Positions 1 through 9,224 of a stretch of 64,000 nt of DNA are shown piece after piece (position 1 is the first letter of the stretch; the number at the start of each line of letters is the position of its first letter). The position numbers and the translations under genes are program-made. A model generated the notes under the pieces. That model did not search any database. It was not told where the DNA came from and saw only the letters and a program-made list of their open reading frames with translations. Source of the stretch: JAGOMX01 sp041738135 (GTDB lineage: Bacteria > Pseudomonadota > Alphaproteobacteria > JAGOMX01); contig JBGSQK010000074.1 of assembly GCA_041738135.1 (NCBI GenBank), positions 1-64,000 of the forward strand. The letters run 5' to 3'.

Positions 1-96
1 TTTTCTTAGCTTTTCACGACACTCCAGGTTTGTAACAAACAGCCTTGACCTCATGACACCCTCCGATTGAGTTTATAATACGGAGGTCAGTCTGGA

Positions 97-1662
97 CTAT
101 TTTGAAAACGAAAAAAAGATGGGGTTAAATTGACGGTTACATCCGTTATCTCCATGGGTTAGAGCTTCAAATTTATCCATAAGGCTTCGCGCATGTCCAC
201 GTTTCACAAGCTCTTCAAGGCATGCCTTTGCTGCTTTCACGTCCTCTTGGTAGCCTAGAGTTCCTAGTGCAAGTCCCTGCCATTTAGTATAAAGGGCTTC
301 AACAGAACCGTAAGCTATGAAAAGCTCGTTGAATTCTTTGAGCACTTGATTGTCGTTGTCTGGGAGATGTCTAGCATACAATTGCAATAGTGATCTTAGC
401 TTTGTTATAGCTCCAGAGTTGCCTTCTGAAATGATTTTTTGTGTAAAGGATTTCACTTCACTGTAATCTACATCGAAGCCATTTATTCCGCGGATGTGTC
501 CCTCAACATAAAGATCCATGGCCCAGTGTCTGCCTTTATGGGCAAATTTTAATAAGTGCTGTTTTGCAGCCTTTTTATTTAATCGATAGCCACTATTTCC
601 TACATTCAGGCCATGCCATTTTGCCTCTTCTGCATGTTCGAATTCTTGACGTACCAGTGATTCGATAAATAATTTAGCGGCTTTTAGATCTTGTTCATAT
701 ACATGGTATCCATACTGATAATTAATATAGACGCGGGACAAGCCACAGATCTTTCTTGTTTTCGCTACGTTTGATCCCAGTGCTATCAATCGCTCATTGA
801 TCTGGCGAGCTTTATCAATATTCAACTCGTGACCGGCGGAGCCTCTACAAAACCCATCAAATTCACGTTCCAAGGCCTCCATGTTGTTTTTATCCAATAA
901 GGGAGCATTGAGCTCCCAGGCTTCTTGATAATTTCTCTCGTAGCCATATTCACCATGTTTAAGGCCATCCCATTTATAGTCGTAGGCTTTTTCGTTGCCT
1001 TGTTTTATGAGCTCTTCGATGGAATTTTTGGTTTCAATCAAAGAGACTTTTGCTATCAAATTATTATAGTGACGCAAGAGATAAAAATGCTTATGCCAAA
1101 GGTATTCTATCTGTCCCAGTTCGATAAGATTGTTGTATTGCCTCAATACAGCCGCAAGATTTTCTGGCTTAGCCATTTGTCTGAAATAGTATTCTTTAGC
1201 TATACTTAGCTCCACGTTGCAGTATTGTATCAGGTAGGTACGTGGCCAAGGTTCTTGTGGGTTGGCAATGGGGAGTTTTACGCGCTTGGCGTCTTGCCAG
1301 CTGATTTTGTTGCCGTCTATAGTGAGGTAGGCATAAGTATGAATCATGTTTTTGACGCTGCGTGAAGTTCGTTCAAAATTGGCTATGGATTGTATATCAA
1401 GCATGTTTAGAATTTTTGTCTTGATGTCCTTTTGAAGTGTATAAAAATTACCAAGTGCTTCTCGTGGAGTAGGGCGAGAGATCTTACGTTTTTTAGCTGC
1501 CGAAGGACCTGCTGCCTTTGATTTTACGTTTGCTTTAATCCGTTTCAGGGGAGGTTCTTCCGCTTCAGGGGGCGACGCATGTGAGATTGTCGTGGCCGCA
1601 AGAGCCAGGCTTAAACACCAGATAGCAATTTTTGACGATCGGGTCATGGTGAATACTTGCAT
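97..1662 (-). CDS. Exported F-box-like / Sel1-like repeat protein
   Basis: The protein has about 521 residues. It starts with a signal-peptide-like stretch (IAIWCLSLALAATTISHASP) followed by a basic patch with AKKRKISR, which resembles a nuclear localisation signal. Residues about 76-115 look like an F-box (LQKDIKTKILNML, then a TSRSVKNMI helix). The C-terminal half carries degenerate Sel1/TPR-like units around recurrent KWxGLxxGxxGY and AAKxxLExL motifs. The ATG at 1662 overlaps the upstream gene's stop (TGATG), and a GTG at 1665 with GGAGG seven bases upstream is an alternative start, so the two genes are translationally coupled. A role as an effector recruiting host SCF ubiquitin ligase is inference from domain style. 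No homologue is recognised with certainty. Confidence 0.7.
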   Translation of the reverse strand: MQVFTMTRSSKIAIWCLSLALAATTISHASPPEAEEPPLKRIKANVKSKAAGPSAAKKRKISRPTPREALGNFYTLQKDIKTKILNMLDIQSIANFERTSRSVKNMIHTYAYLTIDGNKISWQDAKRVKLPIANPQEPWPRTYLIQYCNVELSIAKEYYFRQMAKPENLAAVLRQYNNLIELGQIEYLWHKHFYLLRHYNNLIAKVSLIETKNSIEELIKQGNEKAYDYKWDGLKHGEYGYERNYQEAWELNAPLLDKNNMEALEREFDGFCRGSAGHELNIDKARQINERLIALGSNVAKTRKICGLSRVYINYQYGYHVYEQDLKAAKLFIESLVRQEFEHAEEAKWHGLNVGNSGYRLNKKAAKQHLLKFAHKGRHWAMDLYVEGHIRGINGFDVDYSEVKSFTQKIISEGNSGAITKLRSLLQLYARHLPDNDNQVLKEFNELFIAYGSVEALYTKWQGLALGTLGYQEDVKAAKACLEELVKRGHARSLMDKFEALTHGDNGCNRQFNPIFFSFSK

Positions 1663-4343
1663 CACTCCACTTCCTCCAATATATTCACGTGTTTGAGCAA
1701 GCCAATGATGCCATTATCGCTGAGGCCTTGGAATTTGCCTATTAGGTCTTCCTCGTTTTCGTAGACCATGATGATGCGGTCTTCGATCTGGTCGCCATAG
1801 ATGTTCACAAAATGGGCGTAGATTTCGTTGTCTCTGGGTAATAGGGAGATGATTTCCTCGTTTATGGTTCTTTTCAATGCGGGAAGCATGGTCTCTAGTT
1901 TATTGTGCTCGTAAAATAATTTTACCAGATCCTCGCAGGACGCACGCAAAATGGATTCTTCTATTAATGGAGCATTCATATCAAATTTAAGTTCGCTGGG
2001 TAGTCCTACATAATCACCGATAAGGCCTCGTAGGGCTTGCACTTGATGTGCGGCTTGGCGTTGCATTTTGGGATCAAGCCCACTGGCCATACGGACGAAT
2101 GTGCTGCCTTCGGAAAAGTGTTCCATGCTGACTCGTTCTATGGCCTGGCCTAAGATCTGTAATGCTTTGCGCGTATTATCTTTGCTCCAGATATTGTCAA
2201 CATGAGCGTGTAAACGGGCTTTTGGTGGCAGGCTGCAATAGATCTCCTCGATAGCTGTGTTCTGTCCCACGGTGCAGTTTTGAACACTGAGAAGGAAATT
2301 TGCAAAGAGTTTGAGTCGGATGTCGGTGACAATGATGTTCAAGTAGTTTTTCAAAATGCATTTCAGTTTGGCCGTAATTCTGTTGTTTTCTGGCGCTCTG
2401 AGTAGTGTTTGTAAGTGTGATTCATTGGATTGATTTCTCGCTATGACGCTGTTTAGGCTTTGGAGGTCCACAAAATTTGCGGAGAAGTTGGGAATCGTTA
2501 ATCTTGTCTTTAAGGCGCTTAGCATATTGATGAATTTATCAGCCGTTATATCTGGCGCTTGGCTTAAATCGAGTGTGAGGCTTGAACAAAAGGACCATAA
2601 ATTTTTGGGACGGAAGAAAAGCTGGCCTGTATCATACGCACATGTTTGCGAGGGAAGGGCAGACCAATCTAAGGCGCGTTCTTTTTTCATGCGCATTTGC
2701 GCATAAATGTAATAGGGGCTATTACGGTCATTGGTATTTATGAAAGTATTCACTGTTTGTGCTAATTCAACGAGAGGATGTATCTCTGTAAGCCCCATGC
2801 GACGGAAGTTGTAGGTAATCAACTGGATTAATTCGCTGGATGCATCTTGATCATCGCTCTCCAGTATGCGACGCCAATGGGAAATTAATTGATCAAATCC
2901 ACCGACTTCATCATATTGTATGTCTATGGCGTGTCTGAGTAACATTTGATTTGATGCATGTGCTACCTGAAATTCGTTTAAGGCGTGGAAGTTAACGGCC
3001 ATGTAAGGGTAGGGATCATCGTCGTCTTCATCTTCATCATCAAGGATATCATATGCATCATAGTTGTAATCCCCTTCTATCTCCTCATCATCATGGGCGT
3101 GTTGCGGATGGTAATCGTTAGCGGCATAGCCATCATCTTCATACTCGAATACTTCCTCGGCTTGATGAACCGGTGGAGCCGCTATGACTTGGTTTTGTAT
3201 AGGATTTACAACGACTGGTCGCGTTGCCTCATATATGAAATAGTTACACTGTTCAATGGGAATAAAATAGATTGCAGCAATAACTGATTTAGCATCATGA
3301 CTTTGTTGAATAAGATCTATATATTCTTGGATTATTGCGAGTTTATTCCCGTCTAGTTTATCCAGTACTTCTAGAAAGTGCCCTATGGCATCTGAAAAGC
3401 CATCATGATTGATGCTTGAGGCTATCAAACATATGGCGTTCAATCGATCAATATCTTTAATTCTTGTAATAGCTCTGAGGAGCTCCATGAGATCCTCTTT
3501 ATCGTGCCTCCACGAGCTTCCTGATGTGAATAATAAGAAGTTATTAAGAACTGTTTCTGCTTTATAACTTTGCAGGTTGCTCAACATATCGATAATGGAT
3601 TCGTAGGGTACATATGGGTCGAATCTAGTGCTGGGGGCTAAAATGGTCATGACATGGATGGCTGTGGGAAAATCTGTCTCGGGGGTTTCCATCAATACAG
3701 TTAGGATGTCGACAAAATTGGTTACGCCGCCAACCTCATTGGCTAGGATAAATTCGTTTGTTACGTTTTTAACACCTTCTAGAAGATTTTCATTTAAGCG
3801 AGTTAATTTTCGGATTATGCTTTTATGATCCTTGGCGGATTGCTTTTTATTGTTTGCATGCTTTTCTTTTATGGTTAATGCGGTCAGTGTCTCAAGAATA
3901 AAGGTAATGCGGGTGTCTGGTGCATTATTCAAGAGTTTCTTGACCGATCTTATGTCCGATTTAGACCATAATTTATCCGCTTTAATAGTCTGTAGGAACT
4001 GCTCTATGAGCTGACTTTTAGTCAAAACTAGTGTGGATACAGCTTCCGTTTTTGATTGCTTCGTTGGTGGTGAGGGTAATTTATCCTTTGAATTTACGAG
4101 GCTTTCTCTAGAGCCGGTTCTTTCGCGTTTTTTCGTTCTGGGACTATCTTCTAAAGTATGAATGACGATGTTGTCTTCATCGTCTACTAATTGGTTAGAA
4201 TCGGGTTTAGCTTTTTTAGGTGATGCCGTGCTGAAACTCTCTAAGGATCTTTTAAGTTCTTGAAGATTGTTTTGGGAACCAATTGCGGGGGCTGATGCTG
4301 TTAGGGTTAATGCTACAACGAGCTGAAACTGATTTCTGTTCAT
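1662..4343 (-). CDS. Large exported protein of unknown function, acidic middle region
   Basis: The protein has about 893 residues starting at the ATG at 4343 (AGGGGTG lies just upstream; an in-frame GTG at 4352 is the longer alternative). The N-terminus (QLVVALTLTASAPAIGS) looks like a signal peptide. Lys-rich patches follow (SPKKAKPD, TKKRERTGS). The middle holds a strongly acidic Asp/Glu/Tyr segment near 430-460 (DDEDEDDDDPYPY). The rest is predicted mainly helical, with no catalytic motif that I recognise. It is the first gene of an operon with the F-box-like gene (stop and start overlap), so both products probably act together. The function is unknown and an effector role is only inferred. 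Confidence 0.65.
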   Translation of the reverse strand: MNRNQFQLVVALTLTASAPAIGSQNNLQELKRSLESFSTASPKKAKPDSNQLVDDEDNIVIHTLEDSPRTKKRERTGSRESLVNSKDKLPSPPTKQSKTEAVSTLVLTKSQLIEQFLQTIKADKLWSKSDIRSVKKLLNNAPDTRITFILETLTALTIKEKHANNKKQSAKDHKSIIRKLTRLNENLLEGVKNVTNEFILANEVGGVTNFVDILTVLMETPETDFPTAIHVMTILAPSTRFDPYVPYESIIDMLSNLQSYKAETVLNNFLLFTSGSSWRHDKEDLMELLRAITRIKDIDRLNAICLIASSINHDGFSDAIGHFLEVLDKLDGNKLAIIQEYIDLIQQSHDAKSVIAAIYFIPIEQCNYFIYEATRPVVVNPIQNQVIAAPPVHQAEEVFEYEDDGYAANDYHPQHAHDDEEIEGDYNYDAYDILDDEDEDDDDPYPYMAVNFHALNEFQVAHASNQMLLRHAIDIQYDEVGGFDQLISHWRRILESDDQDASSELIQLITYNFRRMGLTEIHPLVELAQTVNTFINTNDRNSPYYIYAQMRMKKERALDWSALPSQTCAYDTGQLFFRPKNLWSFCSSLTLDLSQAPDITADKFINMLSALKTRLTIPNFSANFVDLQSLNSVIARNQSNESHLQTLLRAPENNRITAKLKCILKNYLNIIVTDIRLKLFANFLLSVQNCTVGQNTAIEEIYCSLPPKARLHAHVDNIWSKDNTRKALQILGQAIERVSMEHFSEGSTFVRMASGLDPKMQRQAAHQVQALRGLIGDYVGLPSELKFDMNAPLIEESILRASCEDLVKLFYEHNKLETMLPALKRTINEEIISLLPRDNEIYAHFVNIYGDQIEDRIIMVYENEEDLIGKFQGLSDNGIIGLLKHVNILEEVE

Positions 4344-4430
4344 GTATTTCACCCCTGTTTGGCTTTTTTTATCTAGATTTGTAAGTCCAATATATGGAAA
4401 ATCTACCCTATATATTGTCTATGAGATCAT

Positions 4431-5186
4431 TTATTCATTTGCCTGTCTATCCTTAAAATATGGATCCACCAGGCTTGCGATGATGCCCCGAAGGGTACGT
4501 ACTTCTTGTGATGTGTAGCCAACTCGTTGAAACATATTGCGGATATTGCGAATCATGATGTCGCGTTTGTGAGGGACGCGAAGGAAGCCGGAACGGTCAA
4601 GTTCGTGTTCCAGATGGTCAAAGAGCTCGATCATTTCTTGTTTGGTGGCAAATGGGGCATCGCCTTGTGTTAGGATGATGTCCGGCTTTTGGTTTTTGAG
4701 TTTTATCCATTCGTAGGCCAAAATGAGAACAGCTTGCGCCAGATTAAGTGAGGTATAATCCGGATTCATGGGGATCTCAATGAGACCATCGGCTCGGCTG
4801 AGGTCATCGTTATGGAGACCTTCTCTTTCAGGACCGAACATGATGCCTACTTTGTGACCTTGTGCGAGGGTCTCGTGGAGTTTTTTGATGGCACTTTCCG
4901 CATTGTACACGTATTTAGTCATGTCGCGGGGGCGGGCGGAAGTGGCTAGGACGAAATGTAGGTCAGAGAGGGATTCTTCTAGGCTGCCATAGACTTTCAC
5001 GTCATCCAAAATCACGTGCGCACCGGCCGCAGATTTGACAGCCTTGGGGTTGGGCCAAGGCTCTTTTGGTTCCACCAGACGAATTTGCGTTAAGCCACCA
5101 TTGTAGGCGGCGCGTGCGGACATGCCAATGTTTTCGCCAATTTGAGGGCGAACAAGGATGATTACTGGGGCAGGGGAGTCGGACAT
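4431..5186 (-). CDS. trmJ: tRNA (cytidine/uridine-2'-O-)-methyltransferase TrmJ, SPOUT family
   Basis: The protein has 251 residues, the usual length for TrmJ, which uses AdoMet to 2'-O-methylate position 32 of tRNAs. The three SpoU/SPOUT motifs are visible: the N-terminal RPQIGENIGMSARAAYNGG, the central MFGPEREGL, and PMNPDYTSLNLAQAV, which forms the trefoil-knot AdoMet site. The C-terminal extension (KQEMIELFDHLEHELDRSGF) is typical of TrmJ dimers. It lies downstream of gltX-cysS on the same strand, separated from cysS by a palindromic repeat. Family assignment is firm; assignment to TrmJ rather than another TrmH group 1 enzyme is very likely. Confidence 0.9.
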   Translation of the reverse strand: MSDSPAPVIILVRPQIGENIGMSARAAYNGGLTQIRLVEPKEPWPNPKAVKSAAGAHVILDDVKVYGSLEESLSDLHFVLATSARPRDMTKYVYNAESAIKKLHETLAQGHKVGIMFGPEREGLHNDDLSRADGLIEIPMNPDYTSLNLAQAVLILAYEWIKLKNQKPDIILTQGDAPFATKQEMIELFDHLEHELDRSGFLRVPHKRDIMIRNIRNMFQRVGYTSQEVRTLRGIIASLVDPYFKDRQANE

Positions 5187-5236
5187 TTAGTTGCAAACTT
5201 TTGTGGGTTTAAAATTAAAGACTTTCATATACCCCC

Positions 5237-5358
5237 GTGTCATCCCCGCGAAGGCGGGGATCCAGCGTAAACAGAGTGCTGCGAAGCGGCTCATATTAAA
5301 TTCGGAGCCGCTTTGCGGCACATAGTGTGCTGGATCCCCGCCTTCGCGGGGATGACAC
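5237..5358. repeat. Palindromic element, family A subtype 1, full copy
   Basis: The outer arms are near-perfect inverted repeats (GTGTCATCCCCGCGAAGGCG at the left, its complement at the right, ending GGGGATGACAC). An inner inverted repeat is built on CGAAGCGGCTC / GAGCCGCTTTGCG. The element fills the gap between trmJ and cysS and leaves an accidental 73-codon open frame with a TTG start, which I do not call a gene. The same architecture recurs throughout the window. Confidence 0.9.
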
Positions 5359-5410
5359 GGGATTGATTGTGATTCAGTAATTTTGGATACGCTTATGAAT
5401 TTACTCAAGT

Positions 5411-6766
5411 TTACTTCCTGCGCCAGAGAGTCCCTTGCGGGGTGTCTTCTAGAATTAATCCTTTTTCCACTAATGCGTCGCGCAGTTGGTCTGCTTTGGC
5501 AAAATCTTTGGCGGCGCGGGCTGCTAGGCGGGCTTCTATGAGCTCTTCAATTTCACCTGCGTCATCCCCGGCTGTGCCTTTGAACCATGCATCTGATGTT
5601 AAATACAACAAGCCCATAAGTTGAGCCGAGCCTTTTAGGATGGCCTGTAAGTCCATCTTGCGTTCTGGCGTCTTTGCTTTGTTGATCTGGGTGCAGATTT
5701 CAAACAGCTTGGAGAATGCCAGCGGTGTATTGATATCGTCCTCAAGGGCTGCAATCACATCATCGGATATGACGGCTTCCAGATGAGCCGGTGCATCACG
5801 CATGGCTGTGTAGAATTTGTTGAGACAAGCGCGGGCTTGTTCGACGGCGCTTTCATTCCAGTCAAGAGCTTGACGGTAATGAGTGGAAAGCAGAATGTAA
5901 CGAATAAGCTCGCCGTTATATAGGTCTAGTGCATCTCTAACAGTGATAAAATTGCCCAAGGACTTAGACATTTTTTCGCCATCTACAGTAATCATGCCAT
6001 TGTGCAGCCAGTACTTGGCAAAAGTATTGTCACCAAAAACGCCTGTGGTTTGGGCAATTTCGTTTTCGTGGTGCGGGAAAATTAGGTCAAGTCCGCCGCC
6101 ATGAATGTCAAAGGTTTCACCCAAGTACTTGCAGCTCATAGCCGAGCATTCAATGTGCCAACCAGGGCGACCAAAGCCCCATGGGCTTTCCCATCCTGGG
6201 ATGCCCTCTTCGGAAGGTTTCCACAGGACAAAATCGGCGGGGTCTTTTTTGTAAGGGGCCACTTCCACACGAGCACCGGCAATCATGTCATCACGATTGC
6301 GGCCTGACAGATGTCCGTATTTGGGATCATTGGATACAGAAAACAGCACGTGTCCCTCGGCTTCATAAGCTAGACCTTTTTTGATCAGCTGTTGAATCAT
6401 TTCGATCATCTCAGGGATGTGATGCGTTGCCTTGGGTTCAAAGGTTGGGGGAAGGGCGTTGAGGTTTGCCATATCTTGACGGTAATATTCCGTGGTCTCT
6501 GTGGTCAGTGTGTCAATGGATATGCCGCTTTCTTTAGCGCGAGTATTGATCTTATCATCCACATCCGTAATGTTCCTCACGTAGGTCACATAACTATATT
6601 TCAGCTTCAGTAGGCGAAATAGGGTATCAAAGATCACCGCGGGCCGAGCATTGCCGATGTGAACACGATCATAAACAGTAGGTCCGCACACATACATGCG
6701 CACATGATCGCGGTCTATGGGTGTGAACTCTTCTTTTTGACGGGTAAGCGAGTTGTGAAATTTCAT
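5411..6766 (-). CDS. cysS: Cysteinyl-tRNA synthetase
   Basis: The protein has 451 residues from the ATG at 6766, which overlaps the gltX stop as ATGA; the open frame extends further upstream but only inside gltX. This class I synthetase charges tRNA-Cys. HIGH appears as HIGN (36-39) and KMSKS is at 265-269. Zinc ligands of the family are present: Cys27 in YVCGPTVYD, Cys207 in HIECSAM, and His232/Glu236 in PHHENE. The C-terminal DALR-like and anticodon regions are complete. It is co-transcribed with gltX, with trmJ downstream after a repeat. Confidence 0.96.
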   Translation of the reverse strand: MKFHNSLTRQKEEFTPIDRDHVRMYVCGPTVYDRVHIGNARPAVIFDTLFRLLKLKYSYVTYVRNITDVDDKINTRAKESGISIDTLTTETTEYYRQDMANLNALPPTFEPKATHHIPEMIEMIQQLIKKGLAYEAEGHVLFSVSNDPKYGHLSGRNRDDMIAGARVEVAPYKKDPADFVLWKPSEEGIPGWESPWGFGRPGWHIECSAMSCKYLGETFDIHGGGLDLIFPHHENEIAQTTGVFGDNTFAKYWLHNGMITVDGEKMSKSLGNFITVRDALDLYNGELIRYILLSTHYRQALDWNESAVEQARACLNKFYTAMRDAPAHLEAVISDDVIAALEDDINTPLAFSKLFEICTQINKAKTPERKMDLQAILKGSAQLMGLLYLTSDAWFKGTAGDDAGEIEELIEARLAARAAKDFAKADQLRDALVEKGLILEDTPQGTLWRRK

Positions 6767-8106
6767 CCGTGTTTTCCTTCCAAACGCGCCTTGGCCTTTT
6801 CGTAACCAATCAGTGGCAGCAAATGTTTCATTTCTGGCCCATGAGATTCGCCCGTGAGGGCTTCTCTGAGTGGCATAAAAAGCTGTTTGCCCGAACGGCC
6901 GGTTTTTTCTTTGACGGCACTGGTCCATGTGCTCCAGGTGTTTTCATCCCAAGGAGCATGGGGGAGTAAGTTTGCTGCGTCCTTTACAAAATCGTGCTCC
7001 TCGATGACAGGCTCAATCTGACCGTGGCAAATCATCCAAATGTGTTTGATGTCGTCGAACTTCTTCAGGTTGCCCTTCAGGTGATCCCATGTTGTTTCAT
7101 CCATATCCAAGTCCAGCTCATTTAAGCGGGCTTGCGCTAAGGCGAAAGGCATATGGTGCAGTAATTTCTGATTCACCTGAACCAATTCATCAAATGAAAA
7201 TTTGGGTGACGAGCGGTTAATGTGAGCTGTTTCAAATGATTGAACGAGCTCATTAATATCAAAGGTCAGCTTTTGCGATTGGGATGTTCCGAGGGCGTAG
7301 AGCAGGCACAAAATAGCCATAGGCTCAATGCCATCTTCACGCAGATTTTGGATGCTGAGACTTCCTGTGCGTTTTGACAGGCCGCCGCCAGTGGCGTCAG
7401 TTAGTAGAGGCATGTGACAGAAGGTGAACTTGGACGCATCACCACCCAAAGCATTGATTAGCTGGATTTGTACTGCTGTGTTGGCAATATGGTCGTCGCC
7501 TCTGAAGATGTGTGTGACGCCTAATTCGATATCGTCAACCACTGATGATAGTGTGTACAACGGCATACCGTCCTCGCGCAGCAATACAGGGTCGCTGAGT
7601 TTGTCCGCGTCAAATTCAACCTTGCCATGGACCAAGTCTATCCACTCAATGTGTTGGCTTTCAAGCTTAAACCGCCAGTGAGGCTTAAGGCCGTTTTCTT
7701 CAAGCTTGGCGCGTTCTTGATCTGTGAGCTTTAATGCTGCTCTATCGTATATAGGTGGGCGGCCACGGGCTAGTTGTTGCTTTCGCTTGAACGCCAGTTC
7801 TTCGGGGGTTTCATAACAGGGGTACAATCTTCCCGACTTTTTCAATTGCTCTACGGCCGTATTGTATTCTTCAAACCTGTCCGATTGATGATACAACTCG
7901 TCATATTCCAGGCCAAGCCATGTCAGGTCCTCAATGATGCCATAGGCAAACTCTTGGGTGCTGCGTTCTGCATCCGTATCATCCATACGCAAGATGAACT
8001 TGCCATGATTTTTGCGGGCATAAAGCCAGTTCCTGAAAGCAATGCAAATATTGCCCACATGCAAACGGCCAGTAGGGCTAGGTGCGAATCGTAAAACGGG
8101 TGTCAT
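6763..8106 (-). CDS. gltX: Glutamyl-tRNA synthetase
   Basis: The protein has 447 residues. It is a class I aminoacyl-tRNA synthetase that charges tRNA-Glu (or tRNA-Gln as well, where Gln-tRNA is made by transamidation). Visible motifs are FAPSPTGRLHVGN (HIGH variant HVGN at 16-19), the RMDDTD segment, FRGDDHIANT, and the KMSKS equivalent LSKR at 243-246. Many alphaproteobacteria carry two GltX paralogues; the short LSKRTGS form fits one of these, and the second is not in this window. It is the first gene of a run with cysS (4-bp overlap). The start follows a clear intergenic region. Confidence 0.95.
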   Translation of the reverse strand: MTPVLRFAPSPTGRLHVGNICIAFRNWLYARKNHGKFILRMDDTDAERSTQEFAYGIIEDLTWLGLEYDELYHQSDRFEEYNTAVEQLKKSGRLYPCYETPEELAFKRKQQLARGRPPIYDRAALKLTDQERAKLEENGLKPHWRFKLESQHIEWIDLVHGKVEFDADKLSDPVLLREDGMPLYTLSSVVDDIELGVTHIFRGDDHIANTAVQIQLINALGGDASKFTFCHMPLLTDATGGGLSKRTGSLSIQNLREDGIEPMAILCLLYALGTSQSQKLTFDINELVQSFETAHINRSSPKFSFDELVQVNQKLLHHMPFALAQARLNELDLDMDETTWDHLKGNLKKFDDIKHIWMICHGQIEPVIEEHDFVKDAANLLPHAPWDENTWSTWTSAVKEKTGRSGKQLFMPLREALTGESHGPEMKHLLPLIGYEKAKARLEGKHG

Positions 8107-8284
8107 GTTATTTCCTTATCACTACACACCTTTTTAACAGATTGTAGGCTTTTTGGGAAGAGGCTGCTGGTTCTCTATTTCTTACACCATCTATTGAAAA
8201 TAATGACAAAAATAAATATTGTAAATCAACATGATAGGTTATCTGTTGTCAATTTTAAGGTATACAATCATAAATTGTCATTTA

Positions 8285-8312
8285 TTGTAAGAAATAAATA
8301 TGCTAATATAAT
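8285..8312 (+). promoter_or_regulatory. Sigma-70-type promoter for the 8344 gene
   Basis: TTGTAA at 8285-8290 and a perfect TATAAT at 8307-8312 are separated by 16 bp in AT-rich DNA. The expected transcript start near 8319 lies upstream of the ATG at 8344, which supports that start over the longer open frame beginning at 8194. Confidence 0.6.
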
Positions 8313-8343
8313 ACTGTATATGACATTATGTAAAGAGGTAAAA

Positions 8344-8985
8344 ATGAAAAATTACTTGCCATTGGCGTTTATTCTTATGGTTTCTGGCTCTTGTGCTTCT
8401 TTGGCTCAAGAAGAAGCTGTTGTAGAGGGCGAAGGGGTATCTATTCTTAACGAAGAAGGGCTTGCTGCATTGGATGCTAAAGCTGATACGGATGTGGCAG
8501 CGTGTGAGACTAAGGTGAGCGACTTAATTGCTGCTTACATAAAAGATACTGGTGATTCGCAAAAAGTCATTGGCGAGAGAATTGGTCAGCTTAAAGAAGC
8601 GATGGCAGCCACTCCAGATGCTTTCAAAGATGATCAAGCTTTTGTTCAGGAATTAGAAAAAAATCTAGCTAAGTCCGATAGGGCTGAAGGATATGGCGAG
8701 TTTGCTACTTATGAAGAGTATAAGACAGATAAAATGAAAAAAGAAGGCAGGGAAGGCGAAGGCCTTGCTGCTTGTCAGGGTAACAATGCTACTCTCTTGG
8801 TTAAATACAATGAGCATGCCAAGGAAATCAAAGAGCGTGCCGAAAAAATAAATACGTTGGTTGATAAGATTAACGGTATGGATCTGGACAAGCAAGCAAC
8901 TGCTGCTGGTAAGCAAGCTGGTGAAGATCTTGCTAAGGAAGTATTTGGTGGTGCTGATGCCCCTGCCGCAGCTCCTGCTAGTTAA
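8344..8985 (+). CDS. Exported helical protein of unknown function
   Basis: The protein has 213 residues. An in-frame ATG at 8194 would add 50 residues, but AGAGGT precedes 8344, a signal peptide begins there (MKNYLPLAFILMVSGSCASL), and the promoter lies between the two starts. The likely cleavage is after SLA before QEEA. The mature protein is charged and helical, with two cysteines in similar AACETK and AACQGN contexts that could form a disulphide, and ends in an Ala/Pro-rich tail. I do not recognise the family. It is monocistronic, followed by a rho-independent terminator. Confidence 0.75.
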   Translation: MKNYLPLAFILMVSGSCASLAQEEAVVEGEGVSILNEEGLAALDAKADTDVAACETKVSDLIAAYIKDTGDSQKVIGERIGQLKEAMAATPDAFKDDQAFVQELEKNLAKSDRAEGYGEFATYEEYKTDKMKKEGREGEGLAACQGNNATLLVKYNEHAKEIKERAEKINTLVDKINGMDLDKQATAAGKQAGEDLAKEVFGGADAPAAAPAS

Positions 8986-9010
8986 TTTACATATTATCTG
9001 AAGAAATAAG

Positions 9011-9046
9011 AAGGGTCGCTTCTGAAAAGGGGTGGCCCTTTTTTTA
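9011..9046 (+). terminator. Rho-independent terminator after the 8344 gene
   Basis: A stem AAGGGTC / GGCCCTT (with one G-T wobble) and a 16-base loop are followed by a run of seven to eight T residues. Confidence 0.65.
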
Positions 9047-9051
9047 TTTGG

Positions 9052-9189
9052 CTATTTCTTTTCTTCTTTTTTGGCTTCCTGTGCCCTTTGCCAGGCTTTG
9101 CGGCGTAGTAAGTTTTCACGTAATGCTTTGGCCAGCATCTCACGCTTCTTTTTGTCCATTTCTTTTGGTATTTGTTTTTGATCGGTCAT
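9052..9189 (-). CDS. Small basic helical protein, 45 residues
   Basis: The short frame begins with ATG at 9189 and encodes a highly charged helix containing KREMLAKALRENLLRRKAW and ending in a Lys/Glu-rich tail. It resembles the small conserved alphaproteobacterial proteins of the form LxENLxRRKxQxR, whose function is unknown. It converges on the 8344 gene with the terminator between them. The pattern of charged residues and the clean frame support a real gene; no function is proposed. Confidence 0.6.
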   Translation of the reverse strand: MTDQKQIPKEMDKKKREMLAKALRENLLRRKAWQRAQEAKKEEKK

Positions 9190-9224
9190 GGAGTGAACTT
9201 AGCGAAATTATTCTAATGATGCAA

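Noticed and set aside
60..86. CCTCCG/CGGAGG hairpin downstream of the first gene
   Set aside because: The stem is only six pairs with a 15-base loop and no T-run; too weak to list as a terminator.
5187..5408. 73-codon open frame between trmJ and cysS
   Set aside because: It needs a TTG start without a ribosome site and is made mostly of the palindromic element; unlike the 51271 case there are no convincing flanks.
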